From the NCBI RefSeq assembly GCF_037975245.1, contig NC_092569.1:32254668-32318667 (forward strand): a DNA stretch of 64,000 bases, given 5' to 3'. Shown here piece by piece: positions 14,175 through 28,700 of the stretch. The notes below the pieces were generated by a model, which saw nothing but the letters and a program-made list of their open reading frames with translations, was not told the DNA's origin and ran no database searches. Position numbers and translations under genes: made by a program. Position 1 is the stretch's first letter, and every line of letters starts with the position of its first letter. Origin of the DNA: Apostichopus japonicus (lineage: Eukaryota > Echinodermata > Holothuroidea > Aspidochirotida > Stichopodidae).

Positions 14175-17100
14175 AACACCACTCTTGATTGTTACTTTGG
14201 ATCAGGCAACGAACTTCTTATAAACATTTTCTTATTTACACATTAATGTTAGTCGGTTTTACGTACCGTAGCATTGTAAAGTTAACTTATTAAAATAATG
14301 AACTGCTTGCTACTGTTTGTAGAAAGTTCAAACTGACTGTATATGAATTTTTCGTCAGAGGAATAATAGTTAACGTTGTGTACAGACATGAATGATTTAA
14401 GCCAACTGCAATTTTTCATATATCTAGTTTCCCATCGTCCTGCACTAATGTCCTCTTAAACAACCCCAATCATATTTTAGCCTATATATTTTTGAATATC
14501 TGAATATATGTTTTCTAATATCTCTTAAAATAGTCAGAAAAACAAAAATCGTAATTCATATGATATTTCAATTAAACAAAGAAACTAAACCTTGTTAATA
14601 TATAAAGATATATAAACTATATATGATTTCTTTCTTCAATTCAAAACAAGGAAGGCAGACCTGCCAGTAATGAACATGTGTAAACTGCATGGAAGAGTTG
14701 AGTAATCGATTCTTCTCCGTAGAACAATAAATGTATGCGGGTTATGTACACGTATAGAACTGACGCTTAAAAGCAATTGTGACAGAGCGCCCCTGCGTGT
14801 AAACACCAGTACAAGTGTTGCTATAAAGACGTCCACCCCCCCTCCCACCCCTCCTCCTTTCCTCTCCCTCTTGTATTAATCTAAATGAACGTTACACTGA
14901 AGCTGTTAAATAGTACCCACTCAACTAACACCGTAGTGTCTATAGTGCAATGTGAGGTAGAAGTTGAAACTATAAGGTAAAATTTGTTAGCAAGTGCCAT
15001 TGCGTAATTGCTACTGTGTGATTAATGAAATGCTAAATAGTATGTCATTCCCTGTGTATTGCTGTTACTATTTGGTTTTAAAAGTCAACACATGTATATT
15101 AATTAGTTAATTAATTAATTAATTGCTTTAAAAAACAGGCTGCAAAATGATACATATAAAGAAAAATTTGTTCCGTATTGTTCCAGTCAGTATCTAGTAC
15201 TTGTTGCTGTATTTGTTTTTAATGTAAAACAAAGATGTATATGTAACATTTAACTCTTACAGTATGCACAATCTCAACTCGAAACAATACAAAGCAAAAC
15301 ACCTAAGGAAATAAAATATTAACAACTCTTCTATATTTTGACACTATAATTTTATGACGCGGTTAAAGTCTGTAACACTATTGACTTTATCCGTTGATCA
15401 TTTAATAGGTACTCGCATTCTATATATATGTTGATTGGCAATTTTCATATAAAGGTAAATGATGTTAAAATATAGCCTGCACTGAACTATATCTTTGATC
15501 GGTCTTTTGTCTCTGTTTTTCATAGAACATTTTTTCTGTTATGTATAAAGTCCATAAAGATTCACTTGTCAAATGGCTTTATAAAGGTAAAAATATCACT
15601 TCCTCATAAGAACATTAACCCAATTCGCACAAACAGGCATTTCATGGAGTTCTACTGAATGAATATTGTAATGAATATTGTATTATGTTGTGGTGTAAGC
15701 TTCACAATCCCTTCAGTAAAATTTGGGCAACATTTATAAAGCAAAATATATTGAAAGTTAAAGGAGAATGAAATACAATATTTCATCCGAAGCTCAGTAA
15801 ACCGCTGCTTATTCTTAAACAAGAGGGGTGTGTGGCCATTGATGTCTCCAGAACATTACACATGGGGTGAGTTGGGCGTGCCATGTTTTGCCAAATAAAC
15901 AGAAGGAAATACCGACAAGAAGTACGGATAAAACGAAGAGTCCAACGGGGGTAGGGTCCAGTGGTCAGGGTCCAGTGGTCAGGGTCCAGTGGTCATGGGT
16001 CCGCTGATTCATTGAAGGTCCCATAGCTAAGGTCATTGCAGGTCCACAAAAATGCTATGGTTTACGGTATTGATGTGCCAAAGAGGGGCTAAACTTTTAC
16101 TTTGTCATATGAGTGGTCAAGGAAACAGGCAGTGGTTTACAGTCTACATTTATTCCAATCTCCTCTCCTCCCAGCCACCTTCTTTAATCCGTCTTGTTAT
16201 CTATTTCCCGCTTTTCAGTGGGTTACCTAGGACTGTTGGCACCCAGGGAGGATCTTACCTTTTGTCAATCCAACATGTTTATTGTGTAAGGTGGCTTAGA
16301 TGCAAAATGGTGCCATCTATGAACTAATTATATGTAAGGAAATTAGATTCTTTACTGAATGCTTCTTACTTTTTCGTAATGTTTGTTCAATATATTCATT
16401 TTTAGTAGGCAATTTTAGTTGGCACAAACCACCACCATGATTTGCGAAAGAAGGGAAAATTGCCACCTTTGCTCTATAGGTGGCCGCCACTAGCGTCTCC
16501 ATAAATAATTATTTATTTATTGTATTGGGGGGGGGCTGTGGCATGGTATCCATGACTGGTACAAGGGGCGGTCTTCCTCTCCCTCCCCCGCCTCCGACCC
16601 AGGCCCCCGTTTAGGAACGCCACTGCCTCTCTTTTCTCTCTCCTCTTCTCTCGTTATTCTCTTCCTTTCTTTTCTTCCTTCTTTCTCTTCTTTCCTCTCC
16701 CTTCCTTCTTTTTTCTCTTTCCTTTTACTTTTACATTTTTGCCGACTGGTTCAAAAGTTTGCCATGGATAAATGCCGGGGGGTGGGGTGGGGGTAGGAGC
16801 TTCACACCCCTTTAGCTACGGCCTTGGGTGTGGCACTGAAGTCGTTAAAGCCGACTCCCATGTAAGGATGTGTAGGGTCTGTCCTCAATACAAATAAATT
16901 CTAAGGTATATTTTGGGTGATGGTTAGATCTTTTATCATTTCTTCACGACGAAAGTTTGTGATAAATAGCTACTCTAAGTGTGTTTTTTTTATCATACCT
17001 GCTAAAGTGAAACCTGTTCTATCCATTAATACGCATGTGCCCTTAACTATCAGTGTTTTTCTTTTTCTTAGTAACAGATTATGTGAAGACGACGGCCACC

Positions 17101-19730
17101 ATAGTTTTTTTTTTTTTTTTTTTAATATGCGCCTTTTAATAGGATACAAATTGAAAGGACATGATCTATTTACATGACCGTATTGTAAATTATTCCTATA
17201 ACTGATACCGTTGCTATAGTGACGATAGATCCAATTGTTACGTTGTCGTTTTACAACCTACAACAAGGTATCATAAAATAAGATAAGTTCTTGGTTAAAC
17301 AGTAAGCGATATTCCTTTCTTTGATCATAAATTATTTGCAGAGAACGACTTCCAATTAGAGCTTCCAATTAGAACGACTTCCAATTAGAGAGGTTATTAC
17401 TCAAATCAGTTCGTTTATGATCGCTTTTTAGCATTAACGATGGCATTGATCGAAATTTATCTCATTATTTCACCAAATATATTTTAATTGAATGTCATTG
17501 ACTTATAAAGTAGGCATAATACATCGCTGGTCTGTGATCGCCTAATAATTCAAGTACATGTAAAGAGAGAAAACAGCTGAAATGACAACTCCGGCTCTGT
17601 GCAAAAAACGAATCATAGTTGTTTGACCAGTTGCATGTACGATGAATTACACATTTATTTATACTCTGTTCTGATCTACTTGATTAACAATTGTAACATT
17701 CAACATTACTAAGGATATGTTTAATATACCAAAAGAAAGATGATTATCAGGAAATATATAATATATAATCTATCAACAATATTCTGATTACCCCAGTAAC
17801 ATATATAAGAACATCAACCAATGTTCACCAATCTTCTCTTGAAAATCATTTTAATTCTATTTTATGCTCGTTCGGATAGTTTATTTTAAGTCACATTTAG
17901 AATATTATTCTCAAATTTCATACGATATAGTTTTCAGTAGTGGAACTGAAACAGTAATTTAAATTATCTGAACAAGAATGTTGCTATATACGCTGTGTAA
18001 CTGCTGACAGCCTTCCTTCTAAAATATATATTACTATATTACTACATACATTAACTGATATATCACATTAGTATAACAAACAACAAAACTCCATAAAAAA
18101 CCTTCCTTCATCCAACCAATCAAATCTCTGTTCAACCCTCCTACCATTCATCCGTTCATCCGTTCATCCTTCCATTCACCAGTTTATAAATCTATTCATC
18201 TGTTCATCCATTTTCATGTCTTAATTTCATACATCTATCTCGCCATACAACAATCCGTCCATATATATATTCGTTGATATATTTGTCTGTATCCCAAATC
18301 TGTTAAAAGATCAACATATGAATTTCTTCATTCATTCATCAATCTACATATTCTCTCAATCAACAATCTATCCATTCACCATTCCATGGAATATATCCTT
18401 CCATCCATGTCGCTTTTCATCCATCTGCTCATATGGCAACCCTACGAAATATTTGCCTATCCCCTCATACGTCCATCTGCTAATACAAACAATTTCCTCA
18501 TTCATTCCTCAAGCTACATTCAATTATTCATCCAACCATTAAAATATCCATTCACTAATCTATTCAACTATTTAACCATCAATTCATTCAACATTCTATC
18601 TATATATATTTACATTAAACAGTATCATTAATTATACGAAATATTTATTCATGAGATTTTTTTGATGTCACAGAAACAGAATCTGTACTATTATATCCTT
18701 ATATAAAATTTAATGACATAAAATACAAAACAATATGCTGTTAGTACTCACTTTGCTGAACTACTTAGTTTTCAAATTCATCAATTCTTCCATCCATCTA
18801 TGCACGCAAACATGTATCTATTTATCTTTGTCTCCTTCCATTCAAGTTCTTGTATAGTTCGATTAACCAGTGGCATATCCTCCTTAGCCATCCGTCTACT
18901 TAACCGTCCCCATTAATCCATTAACAACAAAAAAAACATTAAAAAAACATATATTTCAGCAATCATCCATGCATCCACTTATTCAACCACCCATCCATTC
19001 ATCCACCTATGCAACCATAAATCATTTATATATTCATTCATGAGAAGAATGAGAACTAATGATAACTAATGATCATGATAACTAATGATAATAAATGATA
19101 ACTATTCATCTATAAATCCTGCCATTCAACCATCTATCAATACATTCATCCTTTCAAACATCCATCTATATATTCACCTTTTCAACCATCCATCTATCTA
19201 TTCAACCATTGATCCACCCATCCAACTATTCAACCATCCATCCATACACTAACATTTTCAACATGATGTCATCAGGGTAAATTCACTTCAAAAGCTGACA
19301 AAGGCTATAATAATATTCTTGTTGCTTTATCTTATGCCTGATAGATTTGGAGTGTTAGCCTCGCTATCAAAAGTATTCTGTACGTAAAATCTCATATGAA
19401 TGTATATTTTTTTGGGAAACGTGATTTCCTCGTAGAAACTGTAAATGATGATGGAGCGGGGTGGTGGGGGGGGGGGGGGTATCAGAATACATTGTCAGCA
19501 GAAGTGCCCTGATAACATTCTGCTGTTGCAAGATGCATTTTACAAATTATCAAAAAATTGAAGTAAAAAATCATATATTCGTAATACATAACAGTATGAG
19601 GACATGGTTATCGCCTACAGATTCAGGAAAGGTTCAGCAATTGTGCTAAGTAAATAAACTTCAGCCACCAGAAAATTATGAAGAATATGTTAAGTGATTA
19701 ACTTTGCAAAGTTAAGTGATTAAACTCGAC
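14175..19730. other. Intergenic region between two convergent FReD genes
   Basis: No exon could be supported. It contains a short tandem repeat of GGTCCAGTGGTCAG (three copies near 15953-16002), a TTAA repeat near 15100, a pyrimidine-rich tract 16617-16740, poly-T near 17106-17123, and the CATC-rich low-complexity stretch listed separately. Downstream of the stop at 14174 there are possible polyadenylation signals (ATTAAA near 14290, AATAAA near 14726), but none can be chosen from sequence alone. Confidence 0.5.
18090..19260. repeat. Degenerate CATC/ATCCATTC-rich low-complexity region
   Basis: Over about 1.2 kb the plus strand is dominated by variants of ATCCATC, CATTCATC and CAACCATC. Open frames across it are composition artefacts. 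It looks like an old, decayed tetranucleotide satellite similar in motif to the perfect (CCAT)n at 56844. Confidence 0.75.
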
Positions 19731-22700
19731 TTAGTTAACAGGGCGCACTTTCATCTCGCTGTATGTGATATTAGAACCCCCGTTAGGAATCGAGCCCCAC
19801 ATTATACCGTTAGTACATTCAGCACATGTGAAATAAAGTCCATTGAGGTTCGATTCGAGGTCTGATCCCGAACACTTGCTGTACCACCATGCACCATGTC
19901 TCGCAGTTGCGCAGTGCATCATGGTGTCCTCGTCGTTGTCTCGATCATTTGTGGAAAATGACATGTTTGCATGGAATGCCAGGGAATCATTACCTAAAAA
20001 GGGGAATAATACATGTAAGACATTGTAAGTATTTGTCGACATTTAAAAGTCCATATTATTCTTGATTTAATTACCCTATTGACCTATACTATTCGTTTTA
20101 ATTGTATTTTTATACTGGTTACCCAGTTACGGTGTGTTTGTTATTATTTCCTATCAATTTTTGTCCTGCCTCGTCATTCGCCAAGTTTTATCAGGCTGTT
20201 GTTTTGTACCATGTAATAGAGTATACTTTCTTCAAAGACATTACTGAATGGTCAATACCCCTATCCATTTTATAAATGGTAATCCATCTTTTTAATATGC
20301 TTGTAGTAGACAAGTGCCTTACACTTTGAAACCTATTAATTTTTTTTCCTGCCTCGTCATTCGCCAAGTTTTATCAGGCGTAGTTTTGTGCCATGTAGTA
20401 GAGGGTATACTTCCTTCAAAGACATAATCTTGGAAGGAAAATATATAAATCCTAAAATGCTCAGTGAAACCGCGTACCAAAAATGTACTAATTCTTCAAA
20501 AGTGGTTATTAATGTTGTGATACCATCAGAATATAACTTGATAGATCAAGCCAATGGGGATATTTGTAGGTAAATTTAACGAAACTGACAACATGGGCAC
20601 CATAAAGCCTACTTTGTTTATTTGAAAACCTGTGTCACATTATCATAGAGCTCAGTTTCTGGAGACAATCGATATGTCCTTAACCTGTTTTTTTGTTTGT
20701 AATATTGCAGAGAGAACGAAATGTACCGTACCAACCAACACAATTATCCTTTTGAAATTATAGAATTTGCATTCCATAAACGACATAAAGTCTACAAACT
20801 TAACATCATTTAAGAAAGTAATGCTGCACATCAGAGGCGTTAAGAGCTAAGCCACTTATGGGGTTCTCGTGGGGCCTTCATGGGACGCACATAGAACGCG
20901 CATAGAACGCTCATGGGCGCTCATGGGACGCAACTGAGACACTCATGGGACGCTCATAGAACCAAGTCCCATTTCATAACCCTTCATTTTGGTCCAAAAA
21001 TTGTTCCTATTCCTAAAGCATTTGTTCTTCATATTGTCTCGGGTCTCTCCATATTTCATTGAGCCATCAAATTGACCACTTGTCCCGGTCTATATCGTAG
21101 TCCTCCCAACTGTTTTCGTAAAGCCTTAGTTGTACATTAGCCGGGAGGTTATTCTTTCCTTTCAAGTTTCCGTCAACTTTTCTACTCAAAGAAATCGTTC
21201 ATCATGACTAATTAGTTACCCCACACTGCAAGATTAGTATTCTTAGAAATGCACATCCTGTCGTACCAATTAAAGCAGGTAAATATGTTTTGGCAATCAA
21301 TGTAACTCTTACTACAGTATGTTAACTTCCGATCTGTCCTGTACAGACTTAAATACAACTTCCAACTATTAATATCTCATAAAATGCATATGGGAGAGGC
21401 AAACAACTACAGTGTGTTGCATCCTTAGATTGTGTGTTGTTGTTCTTGATAACATGATAATGTATTCCCTTTTTTTGATAGATCTTTCATTTATTCATCT
21501 TGATTAAGGATTTCTTTTTGATATTTTGTTTGTATTTATGGTGTTTGTTCTGTTGTGATGTACTACCAAGTAAGCACATATTTGAGGTATCATCTTGCTC
21601 CACGATTAAATTTGTAGTTATTACCGCAAAATTACTTGACTGAAGAAATTAACGGGATTTGTTACACACTACATATTTGTTTTACTCAGTAAATAATATA
21701 AGACATTTATGTGAAAGAATATACTCTTATTTACCAACACAAATTAAAATAAAATGGCTGATGTGCGCTAACTATAACCCATTGTCGTGCTGTGTGGTTC
21801 ATGCTTAGGGAGTTTTATTTTGAATTCCATTTATTTGGAAATTTTCAATATGAATCACGGAATATAAGAATACAGTTGCTTGGTAGGTCAATTTTATTTA
21901 TATGTCACATGTGAATACAATATCATGTCGTCGTTGGACAAGTTACGTATGAAAAAAAAAATGAAGAAACACTGTCGCCTTTTAAAGGACATATCTGCGT
22001 GGCGGTATAACTACAATTCAATTTTAGGTTAAAAATAAAGAAACAAAACCTTACGAACCTGGCGTACTTTGGGGTAGATATTCGCCTAGTTCTGTCAAAG
22101 TGTATTTACTGCCTTCATCGCTAATTCTGAAGAGATTGTACTTGGCGATATATTGCACGCCGTTAACGTCGGTCAAGTCGACCCTCAGTTCGTAGTTTCC
22201 TTGGTTGGTGAGGTAGCTTAGCTTCTCATTTCCAAGCCAGAATTCTCGACGCATGTAGCCAAAGCCATGTTTGTATTCATTCCAGTCGCGATAGAAGTCA
22301 ACAGAACCATCTAAACGACGTTGAAAGACCTATAAGTGAAAACAATGTGATATTTTCAAAGACACTGGTTGCATTCTTATATGAAGTGACTTCAATGATG
22401 TAATTCAAGTTCGATTTCTATTAAAATTCGCATTGGCAATGATAAATTATCGACAGGATATTGATGATCTTAGAGGCATTGTCGTAACTTTCTGACCAGG
22501 TTAATCCTATAACTTGATACCTCTCTCTGATTGCCGTTGTAACTTTAAATTTACGCTTAGCTTCTGATACACGTTGGTACGCCTACTATGAAAAATTGAA
22601 GTTCCTCTGTTTTAATTATTGAACTGACCGCCACAAGTCATTACAACAGTAATGTAGCATACCCTAAATAACGTCAACTCTTGTTCTCAAATGTATGAGA

Positions 22701-25700
22701 TAAGTAACATTGTTAAGATCATAGATTGTTTTCCTTTCCTTTTCCACACACATTTGTCCATAATCCTTTAAACTTTAAGAGTTTTATTAGTCAACACCTT
22801 AACGCTATCGTCACAGTAGTGGGTGTTTGTCTCGGAGCTCCTCGTTGACAATGTCTATCTCTGAATCTCTTTTAGTGGTAATCAGGTGATACAGTTTATA
22901 GAGTGTTAAGAACTGATGCGCGTGGTTGGCATATACGTCTGACAGGAATTTGTCTGCATGTTATGTAATAATGATAATAATGGAGAACATGTACAAAACT
23001 TACTGTCCAGCCTCCCCCATCAGTGGTATTTTCACAATAGACCTTAAAAGGCTCCGAGGCACCGGCGGGTTTTATGAGAAACATCCCGCTCTGTTCGTAC
23101 ACTTCCTTGCAGTTTGTAGGATACTTAGGTTCTTTATATAATGCAGATAGATCTGGAATTGGAAACGTATTGACTGTAACTAATTGTGATTAAATAAGTT
23201 AAACCATTGATTGATAATTGAATTAGGAAATTCTGTAATCTTTCATCGAATTTTATGGGATAAAAGGTCGACTTTGTGTCAAAACGTTTAGGTACAGATC
23301 CCAAAATAGACCTTTTATGATCTAGCTGTATGAAGCGAACATTTATTTGACTGACTGACACACTTGTAGCCGCATATTCTGTCAAACTGTCTTCCCCCTC
23401 TCCACCCTATCCACCTTCCGCAAGAATTAAAGGTTAGAAGTTTATAATTTAAAGTAATAACATTTACAAAACTTGTGGCTTATGTCATGTTATCCGTACC
23501 GCTGATGTTCCATTGGTGTGTCTGTTCACTTTTACTGTTACTGCAGGTTCCCGGAGTACTCTGGTGAATGAATTAGCGCAGATTTGTGTTCGATAAAAGT
23601 AATGCCACTTCGAGATATTTGACTGTAAACACATCTTTAGAAGATGTATTCAATGTGATAATACTATAAGTCACTCAATCACACACTCAGATGGGAAAGA
23701 AATAAACTGAGAATGGGGCGGATCAAATGTTGAAAGATGATGGGATGGAGGAATCAGCATCATTATTCTATTTGCTAGAGATAAATATGATAAGTAGCTT
23801 CCTTAAATAAATTAAACAAACCTTCTGTCTTTTAGATTCCTAAAATATTACAGGCTACTTATTTATAATTGTTAAAATGTTTTTTTTTTTTTTTTAATTT
23901 AAGGACTGAAGCTCTTAAAATGACCAATGATAGGATATGTTCCAATATCAAAACTGGTAAAAGTGTTCTTTGAAAAGTAATTTAACTAATGATATAAGAT
24001 TGCTTTATGTCGCGAATTTTAGAACTTGATTCAAAAACTTCTTGTTGGCTTTTTAAAGGCCTCTTTACCTTAAGTTAGAATCAACAATGCTATTTTTCTT
24101 TCCATGGTAATACTGCACTGTATAAAAAAGAAAACATTAACCACAATAATTTTAAATTAAATGAAATGGTATAGAAGGTAAACGGAAGTTAAGGTCACCT
24201 ACCTGTACCAAACTTGTTATGTTGCACCCGGTATCTTCAGAGGATTTGCATATCTTTGCTACTTGTTTGTAATCTTTAGAGCAGACACAGTGAAGAGAAC
24301 AGTTTTTGAGGTCTGAGACATCGCAGACGGTTACACATCTTTTGCAATCTTTATGCACCGGTTTTCCCGCGCTGCAGACGATCCATGCTAAGAGGAAAAT
24401 ACGAACCACTTTGAAGCATTTACTATCAAAATCTTTATTTTCCAGTTTCGTTGAAGCAGAACGAATTGTGCTGAGATCTACTCTCGTGTACAATAACCAA
24501 GCTTCTTGAAATGAAGTAATATTGTATATGAATAAACAAGTTACACTAAGTTTTCTTTTCTTACTGCCAAAAAGGATTGTTAACGGCCACTAAAAAATAC
24601 ATTCCCGCAAATATAGCATGTAATTGTAATATTTTGTTTTAGTATACGAAGTACCAGAAAGTGTATTTCTAATATTATTGCTCCTTTTAGTTTATTGTTT
24701 GTTCAAATATCAACGGTACAACCGAGAAAGTAATTTAGGTTAAATGAGTCAGACGGAAGTGATTGTTTGTTTTTACCCTCCTAACTAACCTTCAGTCATT
24801 AATACAATTTGCTGACTTATCATTTGATGCATAAATTAAAAAGGGCTATAATGAAAAGGTAAGAAGTAAGAATGATACAAAATGTAAGAAAAAAACAACA
24901 ACAAGGATGGTTACCATGGTAAATTGCTATTTTTTCTTACGTGCAGCAAAATGAACCGGTTCCGGAGTAGTCAGTTCCTCTACAGTGGTACTCTCGTCAG
25001 TAGCTGCTATAAGAACGTTAAATAAAACCTCACTAATAACATGCGATATTTGATATTCTAGAAATGGGCTTCCCAGGCTAGTCAATTAGTCAAGGTAATG
25101 GGTCATTTATATGACTAAATTTGTTTAGTAGCCTACATTGTAGCAATTCAAAATTTCAAAATAATACACAACAACTTTCATAGGAATTGTGCTTGCTCAA
25201 CTTCCTGCACATGTTGCAAAAGTTTTAAAATATTTGGCGTTTCATGATTCATCGAAGTAAATCCTTTTTAGTTGACGATACATACCAAAGGCACTTGAAA
25301 AAAAGGGCTAATACAAGGAAGACAAGTAAAGTGTCGTCAAAATACAATAAGACGTAAAATGGAGTACACTTTAATGCCAACAACAGTAAATCTTATTCTG
25401 ACAATCACTATTAATATGTTTGGCATAACATAACTTAACATCAACAAAATTATTCAGTATTTTTAAATTGATTTCAATATCAAATTTCCTGATGCAAATT
25501 TGTTAGTAAGATCCCTAAATATTGTAGATCATCTGCTTGACAAACCAAAATGATAATCAATTGTATTGATTTGCTTAAACTTATTTACCTCAGTTGGGTT
25601 AAATCGGTAGTAATATTTCTATATTGGACCAAAGGGATTAATTAAATATTCAATTTAGTGTACAGACATACATGTCAAACAGTAGCTCCGATTAGAACGG

Positions 25701-28700
25701 GACAGCAGAAACACATAAGATATGAGAGACGAATGTATGTATGTATTTTAGATCCTCCTGCAAGCAGGAACTCGCAAAGAAGCCTCATTGGCTTATCAAA
25801 GCTGCAAGCTGACCGAAGTCAGTCTCTTACATTCATATTTAACGTCCATGATTATTGAACAATACAACTTTAGAACAATACAACGACAATAATAAATCAA
25901 TCAAAATATGTTGACATCTCACTAGAATTAAAGGAGTTAACGGTATAGGAAGAGCCGACATAGTATAAACAATACAAAGATAGCATCAAGAAAGACAATG
26001 ATAATAATAATAAGAAGAACTAAAAGTAAAAATAACTTCCATTCAAAAGAACATTGTAACCAGATACAGATCTTAAAACCATTATCAACACTTCTCTGAT
26101 TGAAGCGTTCACTAAGTATTTTCGATCTTTTTTGAAATAAAATGGCAAACCTTTCATCATCTGATGGAACCCTAGCTTTAATCTTATAAAGCTATAAAGC
26201 TTTCAAGTTTGTTAAGGTTTTCATGAAAACACGATACGCATATTTTGTAACAATAATCAAAATGGAGATGAAATGTGAGTGATTGCTGTGATTCTAGGAG
26301 TATTTCTAACAGTATTACATATATTATCAGCATCTTGGCCTATTTCAGTATATGCTATAACAGTTGTATTTTTCTCCAATCAATTTTAAGTTAGTTGGCT
26401 ACTTTTCATGAGCACATACCACTGGATAAACGATACTATAAATCAACAGTGGTGGATAAAATCAATGTATAATTGTTTCGTTAATTTTACTTGTTGTTGT
26501 AAGATGAGATTGTTCCGGGGTAGTTAACGCTTCTGTGGTTTCTGGTTTTGGTGCTAGATAAGGATGAAAAAAAAACATCTTCGAATATCAATCAAACAAA
26601 TTATTACTCGGCTCGCGTTTGGAACGCGCCTACAATATTTAGTTAATATGTAAGCATGAAAGAATTGTCTTTAGGTTCGACAAAAATAAAAATGTCAACA
26701 TAATACAAGGAATGCCGGTTAAAAAAAAACATTAATCAAGATATACAAACAAAAACATATGTAGTTAAAATCAAGAACTATCTGCAAGTGCCAAACACAT
26801 CAAATATTAATTGGAAGAAATATAAAATAGGGGAAGAGCTAGATGTTTTAAAAGAAAGCAAATTCCACCTCCCCCTCCTATAAAAAGGCAAGATAACGAA
26901 TTTAATAGAATATATATATATCTGGTTGAACTTAATGGAGTCGATACAGGCCCGTAGCAAGGAATTCTTAGTTGGAGGGCAACAGCATTTGAAGGAGGGG
27001 CATCAACAAATAAAAAAGGGGCGTCATATTTGCTTCCTATAACGTGCGACGATTTGTATACATAATGATGGCACCATACATGACAGAGGTAAGAGATTTT
27101 TAAACCATTAAGAAGCCTTTTATTTATGATTTAGGGATTCCTCTAGTATTTTCTATCTTAGGTTTTGCAATAAGTCCACGCATCTGTCTTCATATTCTGC
27201 ATTCAAATCGTTCTATTGGCAAACTTGTGACAGCTTTTGAATTATGGTATATATCTATATTTATCTATATATATATTTTCATTTTGAAAATATTACGTCC
27301 ATAATTTGTTAGATTAACCTGTGAAAGGTCAAATGTTTCCATTCAAATATAGTATTATAGTAAAATAACTTTACATTAATAAAATTAATCAGTATTTATA
27401 AGTTGATTTTAATATAAAATTTCCTGGTGCTAATTTTTTAGTAAGATTCCTAAATATTGTAGATCATCTGTTTGACAAACCAAAATGATAATCAATTGTT
27501 TTGATTTGCTTAAACTTATTTACCTCAGTTGGATTAAATCGGTACAAATATTTCTTTATTGGAACAAAGGGATTAATTATATATTCGATTTATTGTACAG
27601 ACATTCATGTCAAACAGTAGCTCCGATAAGAACGGGACAGCAGAAACACATAAGATATGAGAGACGAATGTATGTATGTATTTTAAATCCTCCTGCAAGC
27701 AGGAACCCGCAAAGAACCTTCATTGGCTTATCAAAGATGCAAGCTGACCGAAGTCAGTCTCTTACATTCATATTTAACGTCCATGATTATTGAACAATAC
27801 AACTTCAGAACAATACAACGACAATAATAAATCAATCAAAATATGTTGACATCTCACTAGAATTAAAGGAGTTAACGGTATAGGAAGAGCCGACATAGTA
27901 TAAACAATACAAAGATAACATCAAAATAGACAATGATAATAATAATAAGAAGAACTAAAAGTAAAAATAACTTCCATTCAAAAGAACATTGTAACCAGAT
28001 ACAGATCTTAAAACCATTATCAACACTTCTCTGATTGAAGCGTTCACTAAGTATTTTCGATCTTTTTTGAAATAAAATGCCAAACCTTTCATCATCTGAT
28101 GGAACCCTAGCTTTAATCTTATAAAGCTATAAAGCTTTCAAGTTTATTAAGGTTTTCATGAAAACACGATACGCATATTTTGTAACAATAATCAAAATGG
28201 AGATGAAATGTGAGTGATTGCTGTGATTCTAGGAGTATTTCTAACAGTATTACATATATTATCAGCCTCTTGGCTTATTTCAGTATATGCTATAACAGTT
28301 GTATTTTTCTCCAATCAATTTTAAGTTAGTTGGCTACTTTTCATATGCACATACCACTGGATAAACGATATTATAAATCAACAGTGGTGGATAAAATCAA
28401 TGTATAATTGTTTCGTTATTTTTACTTGTTGTTGTAAGATGAGATTGTTCCGGGGTAGTTAACGCTTCTGTGGTTTCTGGTTTTGGTGCTAGATAAGGAT
28501 GGAAAAAAAACATCTTCGAATATCAATCAAACAAATTATTACTCGGCTCGAGTTTGGAACGCGCCTACAATATTTAGTTAATATGTAAGCATGAAAGAAT
28601 TGTCTTTAGGTTCGACAAAAATAAAAATGTCAACATAATACAAGGAATGCCGGTAAAAAAAAACATTAATCAAGATATACAAACAAAAACATATGTAGTT

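Noticed and set aside
18318-18631. Two overlapping open frames rich in Ser/Ile/Pro
   Set aside because: Low-complexity CATC-rich sequence; composition explains the absence of stops.
24388-24493. Upstream ATG and hydrophobic segment as a signal peptide for the Cys-rich protein
   Set aside because: A strong acceptor interrupts it at 24388, phase fits the upstream stalk exon, and a better signal-peptide exon exists at 40085. Kept as an alternative only.
25658-27793. Related open frames containing the segment CILDPPASRNSQRS (also at 7553-7738)
   Set aside because: Antisense of the SINE body in the 1.93-kb duplication; no protein family.
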